Of a stretch of DNA of 64,000 nucleotides, positions 47,866-59,444 are shown piece after piece. Position 1 is the stretch's first letter. Every line of letters begins with the position of its first letter. Origin of the DNA: Alligator mississippiensis (taxonomy: Eukaryota; Chordata; Crocodylia; Alligatoridae); assembly GCF_030867095.1 (NCBI RefSeq), contig NC_081824.1, positions 47,836,882-47,900,881 on the forward strand, written 5' to 3'. Position numbers and translations under genes: made by a program. The notes under the pieces were generated by a model. It was not told where the DNA came from, made no database searches, and was given only the letters and a program-made list of their open reading frames with translations.

Positions 47866-48073
47866 TAGGTGTCTGGCTGCAGCTTAATCCTCCCCATGCA
47901 GAAAAGGCCATGGGGGTGGTGTCTAACTTGTAAAACCCTTTGGGGGGAGAGGAGGAGGCTGCCGTTGCCCCCTGAGGTAGAATTAGGGGGTCAGGAGTGG
48001 CAAGCCAGTAGAAAGAGCAGGGCACAACAGGTGAAGTGCTGTCTCCATTGCCTTTAAATGGAAGCAGCTAGAT

Positions 48074-48221
48074 CAGTGATTCTCAACTTCCTTTGCCTCA
48101 AGGCACCCCTCCTTATCGTTTCTGAATTTAAATCTATCTCTGTGATTTTCACCTGGGGTGCCATGAAATTCAGAAAAGTTATGGAAAGGGGCCTTGAGGC
48201 TGAAAAGTTTGAGAACCACTG
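48074..48221. mobile_element. hAT-like MITE
   Basis: The ends cagtgattctcaacttcc and aaaagtttgagaaccactg are inverted copies. 148 bp. The same end type as the 37.50 kb MITE. The flanking 8-mers do not match. Confidence 0.6.
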
Positions 48222-48295
48222 TTGAACCACATGTGCCAGATCAATACTCGGGATCCCAATATTGCGCTGTTAGACAGGAGGGCATGATACACAAT

Positions 48296-48370
48296 TATAT
48301 ACACACACACAAACTACACAAACACCACTATGAGTTCACACACACATACACATACACAAACACACAAATG
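48296..48370. repeat. CA-rich microsatellite
   Basis: Imperfect (CA)n with interruptions, from atatacacacacacaaacta to acacatacacaaacacacaa. Confidence 0.85.
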
Positions 48371-48728
48371 CATTTTCATGGCTGTGTGTTACCACTAGGG
48401 GGTGTTTGGGTAACTTGGGGTCACTTGCGGTTGTGGTTACTTGCAGTCACTGGGGCTCGGGGTAACTCAAGGTTAATTGGTGTTGATTGATCAAAGGGAA
48501 AATCTGAAAGGTGGCAGGGCCAAGGAGCGATGCCGAGGAGAAGCCATGACGGTAGGAGTGAGGCGCAATAGGGTATGTTTGGGGCTGCATGTATATGTGG
48601 GTGCCTCACTCCCACCCTTGTGGGCGGAAGGACTGAGTGGGGTGCAATTCATTAGGGGGCACCACAGGCTGGATGAAAGTGCTTGGTGGGCCATTTCTGG
48701 CCCATGGTTTGTGTTTTGCCCTTCCCTG

Positions 48729-49487
48729 GTCTAGCTGGATCTTAAAAACCTCTAAGGGTAGAAATCCTGCAACCTCTCTGGATAGCCTGTTCCAGTGCTT
48801 TACTACGTGTCTGTTGAGAAAGTTTTTTCTAATATCTACCTAAACATCCCGTGCTGTAAACTGAAGCCATTGCTCCTTGTTCTGTCATATGCCACCGCTG
48901 AAAACATGCTAGCTCCATCCTCTTTGGAACCTCTCTTCAGGTACTTGAAGGCTGTTATTAAATCCCCCCTTAATCTTCTCTTCTCCAGACTAAATAAGTC
49001 CAGTTCCCTCAGCCTCTCCTGTAAGTAATGTTCCCCAACCCCCTAGTCATTTTTGATCTGTTGGCAGTGCTCCTACTAATGCAGCCCACTATGCCGGTAG
49101 TTTTCTTCTCAACAAAGACACAGTATTGACTCATACTCGGCTTACCGTCCACTGTAGCCTACTTTTCCTTATTGAATTTTATGACATTTGCACTTCTTGT
49201 TAAACTTTATGTCATTTCTTTTGGTTCAATCCTCCAATTTGTCTAGGTCTCTCTGAATCCTAGCCCTAACCTCCAATGTATCTACTATCCCCTGCAGTTT
49301 GGTGTCATCCACAAACTTGCTGAGGGTGCACTCTATCCCATCTTCCGGATCATTGATGAAGACATTGAACAAAACTGGCCCCAGCCTGAACCCTGGGGTA
49401 CTCCAGTTGATGCTGGCTGCCAACTAGACATGAAGTCATTGATTACTACCCTTTGAGGCCAATAATCTAGCCAGGTTTCTATCTACC
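48729..49487 (-). mobile_element. CR1 LINE 3' end
   Basis: The reversed CR1 tail starts at ctagctggatcttaaaaacc. Further in, the complement encodes [33 protein letters not shown] and QRDLDKLED. The left neighbour ends with tttgcccttccctg, a hAT-type end inserted in the CR1. The right end meets the start of the right duplication arm. Confidence 0.85.
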
Positions 49488-49799
49488 TCAGAATATGGTC
49501 CAGTCACTAAGGAAGTGCTTTTCCTTCTCATTACTCCACCCCATGTTGGCTTGCTAAACACTCCATGCAATGTCCAGCATGAGTATACAACCACTGTGTG
49601 TTGGCTTTGCACAGAAGAAAGTGAGTTGAGTCTGCTGACCAAGTTGTATATTTGGCAGATGTTTGTGAGAAGCACGAAGAGGCAAAGGGAGAAGGTGATG
49701 CAGGCAGAACTGTTTGCAAACACTGAATGTTTTAAAAGAATGTTTTAAAGTTTAAAATCCCAAAGGCAAATATCAATTAATCTTATTTTTCTCTTGGGC

Positions 49800-50157
49800 G
49801 CATCTACATATTCATTAATGCCCTTTTGCTAATACGCATGAAATTTAGTACCTCTGGGCACTTTTACATATGCTCTGGGGGTGGGGAGGGGTGCTTTAAT
49901 TAGAATGTCTCTGAGAGCTGCTCTCATTAAAACACTGCTATGTCTTCTGTATCAGCACCCCCACCCTTAAAAATAGTGGCAGGGGCACTAGGACTAAAGC
50001 TAGTTTGATAAGCTTTAGTTCAAGCACCCCCATACCATTCTGAAGAACAAGGACACTAATGCACAAGACGCAGGAGGCTGCTGGAGCATGGCAATTGCCA
50101 CACTCCAGCAGACTCGATTAATGGGGTAAGCTGCAATGGGGTATGCTCCTTTAAATA
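49800..50157. mobile_element. Foldback-like insert that replaces GSTA exon 3 in the right arm
   Basis: The flanks correspond to 36.97 kb and 36.83 kb of the left arm, so about 140 bp including exon 3 is gone and this 0.36 kb block takes its place. It starts gcatctacatattcattaat and contains inverted pieces (ctaaagctagtttgataagc, a hairpin; ggggtgctttaatt / cacccccac). It is non-coding. Confidence 0.6.
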
Positions 50158-50959
50158 CATTTTTATTAGAATTTTTTTTTTCATCCCAATATAAAATTCA
50201 TAGAAACTTTGTTGTGTTGTCAAACATTATTTATGCTGGGTTGTGACATTTCACAAATGCACACTGCAGTATGGAGTAGGTTTGGTGTATTATCATAATT
50301 GTGATGATCCAGGGAATATGGGAGTATCAACTGCATCATGGGGAGTGTTATTTATTTATCAGTCCCAAACAGTGAACCTGTTGCATGCATGCTAACACAA
50401 CCTGCTATCAGTTTTGGGGGCACACAAGGGAAAGGCAGAGCAAGATAGCAGAAATGTATTAAGTCTGGTTTAGTGGGGATGGTTGGGAGAATGAATCACT
50501 GAGGTTGTCACTTTTTTTAGAAGTGGGAGTTCTGTTTTTTTTCAGGAAGTGCCCCTGGTGGAAATCGATGGGATGCAGATGGTGCAGACGAGAGCTATTC
50601 TCAACTATATTGCAGCAAAGTGCAATCTCTATGGGAAGGACTTGAAGGAGAGAGCCCTGTACTGTAGCAGCAATGCCTTTGCCTGACAGAATATGACAAA
50701 TTACTATACAGCACAAGGAAAAAACATCCAGGCTCATAAATTAGGTGTTGGGTTGTGTAATGTCATAACTCAGCACATTTCCATTCGTCTCCAGCCAAGT
50801 TCAGCAATGCTAATGCTTGGAACAATATTAACTAATTTGATTAGAGAAATGTAAGGTGTTGTGTTGTAAGCTTGACTGGGTCATCTGAGTTGAAAGCAGT
50901 TTTCATAATTAAGCAAGTCAGGTAAACCTGCTGCAGATATCAGTTTGTTGCCTGATGCC

Positions 50960-51885
50960 ATAAGTACATAAAAAGTGCCATAATGGGTCAGAATAATGGT
51001 CCATCTACCCCACTGTCCTGTCTCTGATAGTGGAAGATATGAATGCTATGCAGGGAAACACTGGACCACATATCTCCATAATGATCTAGCCCCTATTCAA
51101 TGACCTCTTTGGCATCCACCATTTATTGGTTTAGAGATGCCACAAGAAGCATCTCTAACCCTTCTGTTCAATAGCCATTAATTGACCTATCCTCCATGAA
51201 TTTATCTAGGCCTTTTATGAACCCGGCTATGCTATCTGCCTTCACCACCTGCTGTGGCAATGAATTCCACAAGTTAACTGCATACAGGGCACATCTACAC
51301 AAGACACTACAGTGACATAGCTTATTGCTACAGCAACGTAGTTTTGGTGGGCACTAACTGTGATGCCACTGCTACTGTGCAGTAGCAATGAGTTACTGTG
51401 CAGTAGCTTGTTGCTACTGCACTGTAGGGTTGGAAATGACCTGTGCCCCACCAGCATTGGCTGTTACTGTGCAGTCATTTAGTACTTGCTAAGAGAAAGT
51501 ATTTTTTTCATACTAAAGCAAGTAGTAAGTGACTGCACAGTAACAAATGTGCAGTGAAGTTGCCCACTGTGTAAAAATACTTTTTTTGGTTAGTTTTAAA
51601 TCTGTCACCTACTAATTGCAGTGCAGGAATTCTGGGACTTGGTGAACAACAGTTTCCTGTTGACTTGGTCTACACCCTTCATGATTTTATAGACCTCTAT
51701 CTTCTCCCCACCATCAGCATTCCCCCTTCCAAACTTAAGAGTCCTAGGCTTTTTAGCCTTTCCTGATATGGCAACTGTTCTAGACCCCAAATAAATTTGG
51801 TTGCCCTTCTCTTTACCTATTCCAGTTCTAGCACATCCTTATCAAGATGTGTGGACCAGAACTACATGTAGCATTCAAGATATGA
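50960..51885 (-). mobile_element. Old CR1 LINE 3' end, mirrored copy in the right arm
   Basis: Reverse complement of 35.51-36.1 kb, interrupted by the MITE at 51288-51597. Includes gcatctctaacccttctgtt and aaggccttttatgaacc-type old CR1 words. Confidence 0.75.
51288..51597. mobile_element. MITE with gcacatctacac end, inserted into the right-arm CR1
   Basis: Starts gggcacatctacacaagaca. The interior is made of ctactgtgcagtagc, gcaatgagttactg and similar words, like those at 20.0 and 60.5 kb. The left-arm CR1 at 35.8 kb is uninterrupted, so this insertion postdates the inversion. Confidence 0.65.
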
Positions 51886-51889
51886 GCAT

Positions 51890-52860
51890 CTTTATGCAGA
51901 GGTTGCAACTGATGATGATGAAGTGAGTGTCACCACACTCATAGAAGGAAGCATGGGAGGTGGTGGCAGAGCACAGAATGGGGGAAAAGCCAGCAGGGGA
52001 GCCAGGAACAGGGACCTGAGTGATTGTGGGTGGAGCTGGGTGGAGCTGGGGCTGGGGAAGCTGGAGAGGCTGCAGGTCAGAAAGCCGGGAGCTGCAGGAA
52101 ACAGCAGAGAGGAGCTGGGAGACAGAAGAGGGCAGCTGGGAAAAGCAACTGGAGCTGAAGCCACAGGAGAAAAGACTGGGTAGGGAATGCAGATAAGCTG
52201 GGTGGCTGACAGAGAGCTAACTAGGCAGCAGAGCAGGGAAAAGCCGGGAGAAGGCAGGGATGCCAGGGCCAGGCTAGAGGGCAGATGGCAGAGTCGGGGG
52301 ACAGCAGAGGAGCAGCAGAGACAGGGGAACTGAGAGGTGAGCCGGGAAATAAAGCTGGGATGGCAGAGAAAGCTAGGAGGTAGAGGCAGCTAGCCAGGAG
52401 ATCCAGCTGGGGAGAAAAAGCGGAGGCGGTGAGGGAGACACAGAGAAGGTCAGGAAAGAGAGAAAGCCAGGAGGTAGAGATTGGGGGGGCGTTGAGGAAA
52501 ACAGAGCCGAGTTGAGGGGCGGCAGAGGCGGGGGAGCAGGGATCAGAGGGCCAGCTGGGGGAGGCAGCTGGGAGATGGAGGCAGAAATGGAGGTGGAGGA
52601 GACAGCTGGGGGAGACAGGCTGGGAGACATCAAGAAAGCAGTGAGATCAAAGGGGCAGAAGCCAGGAGGCAGAGAGGCAGTGGAACAGAAGTGAGGGGGT
52701 GTGGTGGAAGTGAGGGTTTAGAGGAGAGCAGAGCTGGAGTTTTGGAGGTGGCAGAGAGGGAGCCGAGATGGCAGAGAGAGAGAGAGACAGACAGAACAAA
52801 GGTCAGAGGAGCAGAGAGCAGAGATTGGAACAGGGCCAGGAGGTCAGTAAGATAAAAACT
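51890..52860. repeat. Purine-rich, minisatellite-like tract
   Basis: Almost 1 kb with strong G+A bias on plus, built from variants of agctgggagacagcag, gcagagaggagctggg and gagggagacacagag. No fixed period is obvious. The frames on both strands are low-complexity and not genes. It is part of the 3.7 kb block absent from the left arm. Confidence 0.65.
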
Positions 52861-54350
52861 CACCTCAGGGTTAAAAAATAACAGGTTTATTGAACAGACA
52901 ACACACTACACAGCCCCACAAAGTTATTGGTTCCCACACACATACAGAAATACTTACACACAATGGTAGCAGGAGAGGAAAGGCTTGGTGGAGGGATTGG
53001 AGTCAAGGTGTGTGGGGACAGAGTCCAGGTCCTTTGGTTGGGGAAGGAAGGTGAATGATAGCTACCTATCCTGTGCCATGATTTGATCCTCAATGTCCAG
53101 TTGGGGTCTTCTCCAGCAAGTTGTTGTCCAGAGGGGGGTTGCCAGTAGGGTCTTTGGGTAGATAGGTGGCATGGTGCAGAGCTGGTCCAGATGGAGAGGG
53201 AGTCTCAAAGAGGTCACACTCTACCACCCCTTTTATAGGGGTGGGATACCTGTCTCCTATGGCAAGGACATGCCGAGGCAAGGGCCAGTCCTGCTCAGAT
53301 GCATACCTGCAGATCTAGGTGTCCTCATTGTCTGGTGGGATACAATGGTGGGGTTGCTGGTTTCTGTAGGGTCTTTATCTTTCAAATGCTGGGTTTTGTC
53401 TCTGTTCCTGGGTGAGGTCTGTGGTTCCTGGGCGAGTCAATGAAAGGCAATGGTTGGGTCATTGAGTTGATGGTCCGGCCATTACTGGTCATTCAGTAGA
53501 GACCTGCTACCATTATGCATCAAGCATCCTCATTCATTCCCATTCATTCAGGAACCAATTTACATAGGAAGGGTAGGTATGATTCACAGTTGCAACATAC
53601 TATACAATAGGGTATGCCCAGGCAGGGGACACAAGATGAAGGCTTGACATTACAAAATGGAAACTTGACATTACTTGACATTACTTTGGTTAAATTTACA
53701 GATACAGGTCTAAACCATATAAATTCAATATAAAACAGTAAAAATCAATACAAACATAATAGGAATACAATATAATACAATATAAAACAGTAAAAATCAG
53801 TACAAACGTAACAGAACACTACTTACAATATAAAAGGGGCTTGTTACTATAAGGGAGTATAAGAATTTATCTTAGTTTACCTAGTACTACTTGTAATTAC
53901 TTATAAGGGATAGAGAGGGCAGAGAGAAAGTCAGAAATGGTCGAGGAAGGGGAGGGAATGTACTTTTAAATAAAAAAAAAGAAAAACAGCACCACAGCTG
54001 CAGCCAGCATTGTTGGAAAGGCCCCAAGAGTGAATGCCTTAAACCATCCAATGCCTGTTCTGAACCTCAGCTTACAACTGTAGGAGATACACAGGCAGTG
54101 CACAATGCTTCCAGGCCAGGAGTCAGAGCAATACTTTTTATGTCTATGCAAAAGCTAGTCTTTGCCCTAAGGAAGATAAAGTGTTCTCACAGCAGCTGAG
54201 TTCCACCTTAACACTCCTCAAGTGAATTAACAATCAGAAATTAATTCCCCTGTAGTACACAAGATAGTGGGCCACAGACACAAGTTTTATAGTTAATGCA
54301 ACATCAGAACTTAGTGAGAAACATTGTGTGTCAGTAAAAGTAGCCAATGT
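52861..54350. other. Unclassified part of the right-arm insertion
   Basis: Begins with a plus-strand ttaaaaaataacaggtttat stretch (AATAAA on minus) beside the purine tract, which could be an LTR end, but no matching second end was found. A unit with caatataaaacagtaaaaat occurs twice (about 53.73 and 53.77 kb). No gene is recognised. Confidence 0.35.
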
Positions 54351-55557
54351 CATAGACATTCATAGATTTCATAGACATTAGGGCTGGAAAGGACCACGCA
54401 AGATCATTGGGTCCAGCCCCCTGCCCAAGGGACAGGAAGTTAGTTGGGGTCAGATGATCCCAGCAAGGTAATCATCCAAATGCATTTTAAACATATCCAG
54501 AGTAGGTGCTTGCACCATTTCTGGGGGAAGTCTATTCCAGACTCTGGAGACTCGGACGGTAAAGAAGTTTTTCCTTATGTTCAGTCTAAAACAGTCTTCC
54601 AGCAGTTTGTGACCATTGGACCTTGTTTTCCCTAGGGGAGTCCTGGTGAGCAGATATTCTCCCAGGTCCTAATGTCTACCCCTGATATACTTACAGGCTG
54701 CCACCAAGTCCCTCCTAAGCCTATGTTTTTCTAAGCTGAAGAGTCCCATGCCTCTCCGCCTTGCTTCATAAGGCCCGCTTTCTTGACCTCTGATCATGCA
54801 TGTGGCTCTCTTCTGGACTCTCTCAAGCTTTTTTGCGTCCTTTTTTCAGTGTGGAGCCCAGAATTGGATGCAGTACTCCAGCTGGGGCCTCATCAAGGCT
54901 GAATAAAGTGGGAGAATGACATCTTGGGTTTAGTTTGAGATGCATCGGTAGATGCAAGCCAGGGTTTTATTTGCTTTGTCGGCTGCAGCATCCCATTGGT
55001 AGCTCATATTCATTTTGCGATCAATCATGACCCCCAAGTCTCTTTCGGATGTAGTGCTAGTGACTGAAGCACTGCCGAGCCTATAGGTATGATGTGGGTT
55101 TTTTCTTCCGAGGTGGAGCACCTTGCATTTCTCTATGTTGAAGGTCATCAGGTTTATATCTGCCCACCTTGTGAGCCTATCCAGGTCAGCCTGAATACCC
55201 AGCCTATCCTGCAGTGTAATCATGCTTCCCCATAGTTTGGTATCATCTGCAAACTTACCCAGTTTGTTTCTGACACCTGAATCCAGATCATTATTGAATA
55301 TATATATTATTGAGTATTGGTCTGAGTACTGAACCCTGTGGGATGCCACTGGTCACCATACACCGTACTGACTCGGTTCCATTGACTATCACTCTCTGGG
55401 TCCAACCACAAAGCCAGTTCCCCAGCCATCAGACTGTAAGGTTGTCGAGGTCGCAGTTCCCCAGTTTTGCCATGAGGACATCATGGGAGGACAAGTCAAA
55501 GACTTTTTTGAAATCCAAGTAAATGACATCAATCTCTCCCCTTCTGTTCAGGTGAAG
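54351..55557 (-). mobile_element. CR1 LINE, 3' 1.2 kb, inserted in the right arm
   Basis: The tail (catagatttcatagacatta, gggctggaaaggaccacg) is at the left. The minus strand encodes KFADDTKLWGSM, QADLDRLTRWADIN, KCKVLHLGRK and ERDLGVMIDRKMNMS, with a broken C-terminal half. It ends at about 55,557 in the region encoding the DVIYLDF-type motif. Confidence 0.9.
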
Positions 55558-55821
55558 TGTCACATCACCATATTTCTATTGATTTTATTTATTTAGAAGC
55601 CAAAAAATATGGTAGGTATGCTTAAATCTTATCAGCCGAGTTTTAAAATGTTGACCTGAATCTTTAATTTTAGCGGCTTCACCACCTCCCCAATGATAAA
55701 GAAGGTGATATACATGACATATTGGTTTGGATTAGATTAGTTGAGCACCAATAGGTATGCCATCTGTCATCTAGTCTCCTGACCTTGGAGTTATTGCACT
55801 GAGAGAAAATAGAAACCGCAC

Positions 55822-56424
55822 TCCCCCTTACTGGAGAGTCGTCTTAAATTTACTCCCTCCCTCCCCCCACTGCTGTGGTGAGGAAAGCAGTGTCATGGGA
55901 CAGGAATCTTGCCCTCTGCCCCTTGCCCCTTCAGCCACTTGCCCCCTGCCCCCCTCCCCTCACTTGGCCCCCTGCTGCCACTTACCTATGGTCTGGTTCT
56001 GGCTCCGGGGCATGTAGCATATGGTGGTTCTGGCCAGGGCCAGAGCCAGGGCTGGAGCTGGAGCCAGAACTGAAGCCAGACCTGGGATTAGGATTGAGGC
56101 CAGAGCTGCTAGAGATCCCCTGCCTCTGCACGGTCTTCCCTGTGCCCCCCCTGCACCATGTGGTCACCTCTGTGCTCCCTCCACACTGTGCAATCTCGTC
56201 TGCACTCTCCTGCACTGGGCAATCTCTCCTGTACCTTCCTGTGCACTATGCAATCTCCCCTGAACTCCCTATCCTTCCATGCACTGCACGGTCTCCCCTG
56301 GGTTGGGACTGAAGTCATAGACAGAGCTTAAGATGCAGCAGTGCATGTAGCTGTACGATGACGGTTCTTCATCCACATGTTGAATGTAAGGAAAAAATTG
56401 TCTTGGATTTGAGTAAATATAGTA
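55822..56424. mobile_element. TIR element copy E3 (mirror of E2)
   Basis: The right end ttggatttgagtaaatatag matches the family. The left part starts at the sequence equivalent to 34.32 kb, right where the right arm has lost exon 5. The GC-rich core contains repeated gagccagggctggagctgga-like text. It lies at the same site as E2 in mirror orientation. Confidence 0.65.
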
Positions 56425-57343
56425 CATTTGGAGACCCCACAAGGAGACGGCTTAAAGCAAGTGTGATGACTTTGAGGGGATATTTTTAGCTACAAATATC
56501 TGTAAATATATATGTGTTTTTAAACAGATCAGGGTAATTTAAACACTTCAGATGTCCACGTTTCAGCAAATTCCATTAAGAGACTATGTATCAAAAATGA
56601 ATACTGAGTTGTTTGGTGCTAGCTTTCCCACTGAAGTGGTCTTAATAATAGGTTCCCATTCTACAGGAGACCTGCAATGAGGTCCATTAATTTCTGCCTA
56701 TAGCACACTCAGAGTAGAAAACAAGAATTAGCTGGGCTTCAAGAATAGGCCTTGCATTGGGTAAAATGGAGGGCTTCCAACACCTTACATCATTCCTACT
56801 TAGGGAAGATGTAAAGAAAGCAAGAAGGAAGGGTGCCCAGGAATAGGTGACACAATGCCGGGAATAAAGATGGTCTGCTTTCTTGATCTCCTGCTTGTTA
56901 AACCAAGGAATCCTTAGTAGATCAGCATGCATTAAGTTACTCTTAAACCCCAAAGTCATCTCCAGTGATTTTAGGAAAGCCATTCTGTTGTGTGTTAGCA
57001 ACACCATGCAACTGAATGTGCTTAAATATTGACTTTTTCAAATGTTTTGCCTTTATGTTAGCTCATGTTTGCACCTGCTATATACAAGGGTCTACTTGTA
57101 ATGACTATTAAGGTAATGCTTTTCACTTTTGGTCTCTTTGCTTTTTACATTAAAAAAGGGTTTTAAGAACACTTTTCTTTAAAAAGTTATGTTGGGTCCA
57201 TACTAACAGTAACACTGTATTAGATAGAATTACAGAAGATGTCTTCATTTTAAAAGATTTCTGAACTTGGACCTTTCTGCACTAGAGAAGAGGACGTGTG
57301 AAGAGATAAGAAGTCCTAATTTTGAATCCATTGCACACACAGA

Positions 57344-57375
57344 GAAAAGAACAGAACAGAACAGAACAGAACGGG
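57344..57375. repeat. (AACAG)n microsatellite
   Basis: A run of aacag units just upstream of the plus-strand exon 6. Confidence 0.8.
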
Positions 57376-58368
57376 AAAAAAAATGGAACAGAATGCAACA
57401 GAAAATCTAGTTGCAACAGAGGAGCATTATCCAGGGCACAGAATTTCTCATATATTTATTGTTGCCTGTTCCATAGGTTTTGAAAGACCATTTGCAGGTT
57501 TATCTTATTGGCAATCAGTTCAGCTGGGTGGATGTACAACTGCTTGAAACTATTTTAATGATGGAAGAATTGAAGCCTGACTTACTTGCCAAGTTCCCTC
57601 TCTTACAGGTAAATGAATGAGCAGATCTAGTCAATCATTGTTTGCCTGGTTTGGAAACACCTGCCTGAAGAGATGTGCCAGGGATTTAGTAAACCATACA
57701 AAGACAGAAGTCAATGGAGCCATTTGATTTACACTAGCTGAGAGGCTCTTGTCCAAAAAAAAAAAAAAAAAAAGGCTCTGAGCAATGGGGCACAGTGCAG
57801 TGAGTTTGAGGTGGCTAGTAACCGAAAGTGGCTTTTCCTAGACAGAGGGATCCAATCCTGCAGGATCATGCCAATGTCTCTCATAAAACACCCAAATATC
57901 TTTTACTCTGTTATTGCCCTACTCTTAAGTGTTAAACTGTTTGTTACTCATTTTAGGGTTTTAAAGCAAGAATAAACAACATCCCAACAATAAAGAAATT
58001 TCTGCAGCCTGGCAGCCAGAAGAAACCACCAATAGATGAAAAAATGATTCCCCAAGTGCTGTTACCCTCTATTAGTAGAGTACAGAAGGTAGGGCAAGGA
58101 GGGCACCAGCTCTGGGTATCAGTATAGCCCCTTCATCCCCAAGGCTCTTTTCTAAAGGGAGGCAGCCCTGTGCAGCCTGGCCACAGGAATCAGATCAGGC
58201 CTTGTAGGGCATCTGGGGGAAGGGAGATGAAGGGAGATGAGTGAAATGAGTGGAATGCCCCCCTCCAGGCTGTGCCATAGGAGGTGCATCAAGAAACATA
58301 TGGAGGGGAGAGGTTGGGGGTGGGGGGAGGCAGGTGGAGCAAAAAAGGCAGCAGAAGCAGCCCTGAGG

Positions 58369-59444
58369 GCTAAAGGCAAAATTATTCAATCTTTGCAGGT
58401 TAGTTTAACCTGGCTAGGTTGAGCTGGTTTGTAACTGGACAGGCATTCTCTCTGAACCAAGGAAATTGAGGAACATGCCTGCAGTGACTCAGGCTAGAAG
58501 CCAAGGGGTGCTACAGCAGCCCTCCCTTTCCTTCTACAGCACTGAGCTGGGTGGGGGGGGGGGGGGGCATGGCCAGGCCCTGGCAGGACACTATGATTAG
58601 TGAGGTCTGCTTGCACCATCCCAGGTTTTTCCCTGCTGGCTGCTCAAGGGGCGGGAGTGTTGCCAGACCCCAGCCTCCCTGCTAGCACTCTGAGGCAAGG
58701 AAGGGTGTACACTGCAGCATCTGTTGTTGATACAGAGCTTTTCAATCTCCCTCCTTCTTTATACTGTCTGCAGCAAACTGACATGCAAGCAAGCCAGCAG
58801 GGGGCTGTTAACAGTGTTTATCACCCCATCAGCAAAACAATAGCCTCTCTCCATTAGTTCAAACTGTTCTTAAACAGCTTACCAACTGACCTGTTGATTA
58901 GCTCCAAAAAGCCCTAAGAAGTCACTGTTCTGCCTGCCAGTCCCAGTGAAATTGGAGACACGCACACACAGACACATCTTGGCATGAGCTAGCATACCAC
59001 ATGCCTAGGGTCTGTGGGAGATGGGAGGGAGGGAGAGGAGTATTACTGCTTGAGCAGCAAGCAGCAAGGGGGGGGGAGAGGTGGAGCAGAGGGAAGCCAG
59101 GCAGATGCTGCAGTACCTGCAGTCTCTGCCAGAGCTCCAGCCAGGGAGTAGAAGGGAGGGGCCAGCTCTGATGTAGAGCAAAAAGCCCTGCCCAGCCAAG
59201 AGAGCATGCTGGGATGCTGTGGGAGTCTGGTTTATCTTAAACCATCAAGAGGTTTGGGACAGACATAGCATAAACCGGTTTGAGCCAAATCAGTTAAGTT
59301 TGATGCTACATACAATCAGGCTTATCTCTAAGTGGTTTTGGACATTTTGAAACTGGTTTATGTGCACTGATCTTATGTTCTGTTACAGGTTTAAGCCAGT
59401 TTCTGACCAATTAAACGGGTTTATGTGTAACTTCTGTCCCTAGC
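58369..59444. mobile_element. Foldback-type repeat, gctagggacagaa family (copy 4)
   Basis: The right end aacttctgtccctagcc and the left end gctaaaggcaaaattattca fit the family. It includes aaaccggtttgagcc and taaacgggtttatgtg. It splits right-arm sequence that is continuous in the left arm at about 26.19 kb (gcagccctaggggtctgtg on minus), so it postdates the inversion. Confidence 0.7.

Larger units (their letters stand above)
50521..58060 (+). pseudogene. Inverted partial GSTA copy (exons 4, 6 and 7 only)
   Basis: Three GSTA exons lie in order on the plus strand, opposite to all other copies. Exon 4 is 50521-50658, with a T-run expansion near its 5' end that disturbs the frame; its body reads [20 protein letters not shown]. 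Exon 6 is 57477-57608, 132 nt, fully open, with both splice sites intact and ending FPLLQ. Exon 7 starts at 57957 with [20 protein letters not shown] and matches the family through PQVL (about 58060). There the sequence switches to material matching 26.5 kb of the left arm, so the normal C-terminus is gone. Exon 3 is replaced by a MITE-like insert (49.80-50.16 kb). Exon 5 is absent because the flanks corresponding to about 34.96 kb and 34.32 kb are nearly joined at 55.80-55.85 kb. There is no exon 2. This is the right arm of the inverted duplication and is very unlikely to make a GST. Confidence 0.85.

Noticed and set aside
48296-48370. Regular CA-rich repeats as a possible CRISPR-like array
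   Set aside because: Simple microsatellite without repeat-spacer structure, in a vertebrate genome.
51892-52863. Serine/proline-rich frames on the minus strand
   Set aside because: They are direct translations of the purine-rich tract and low-complexity only.
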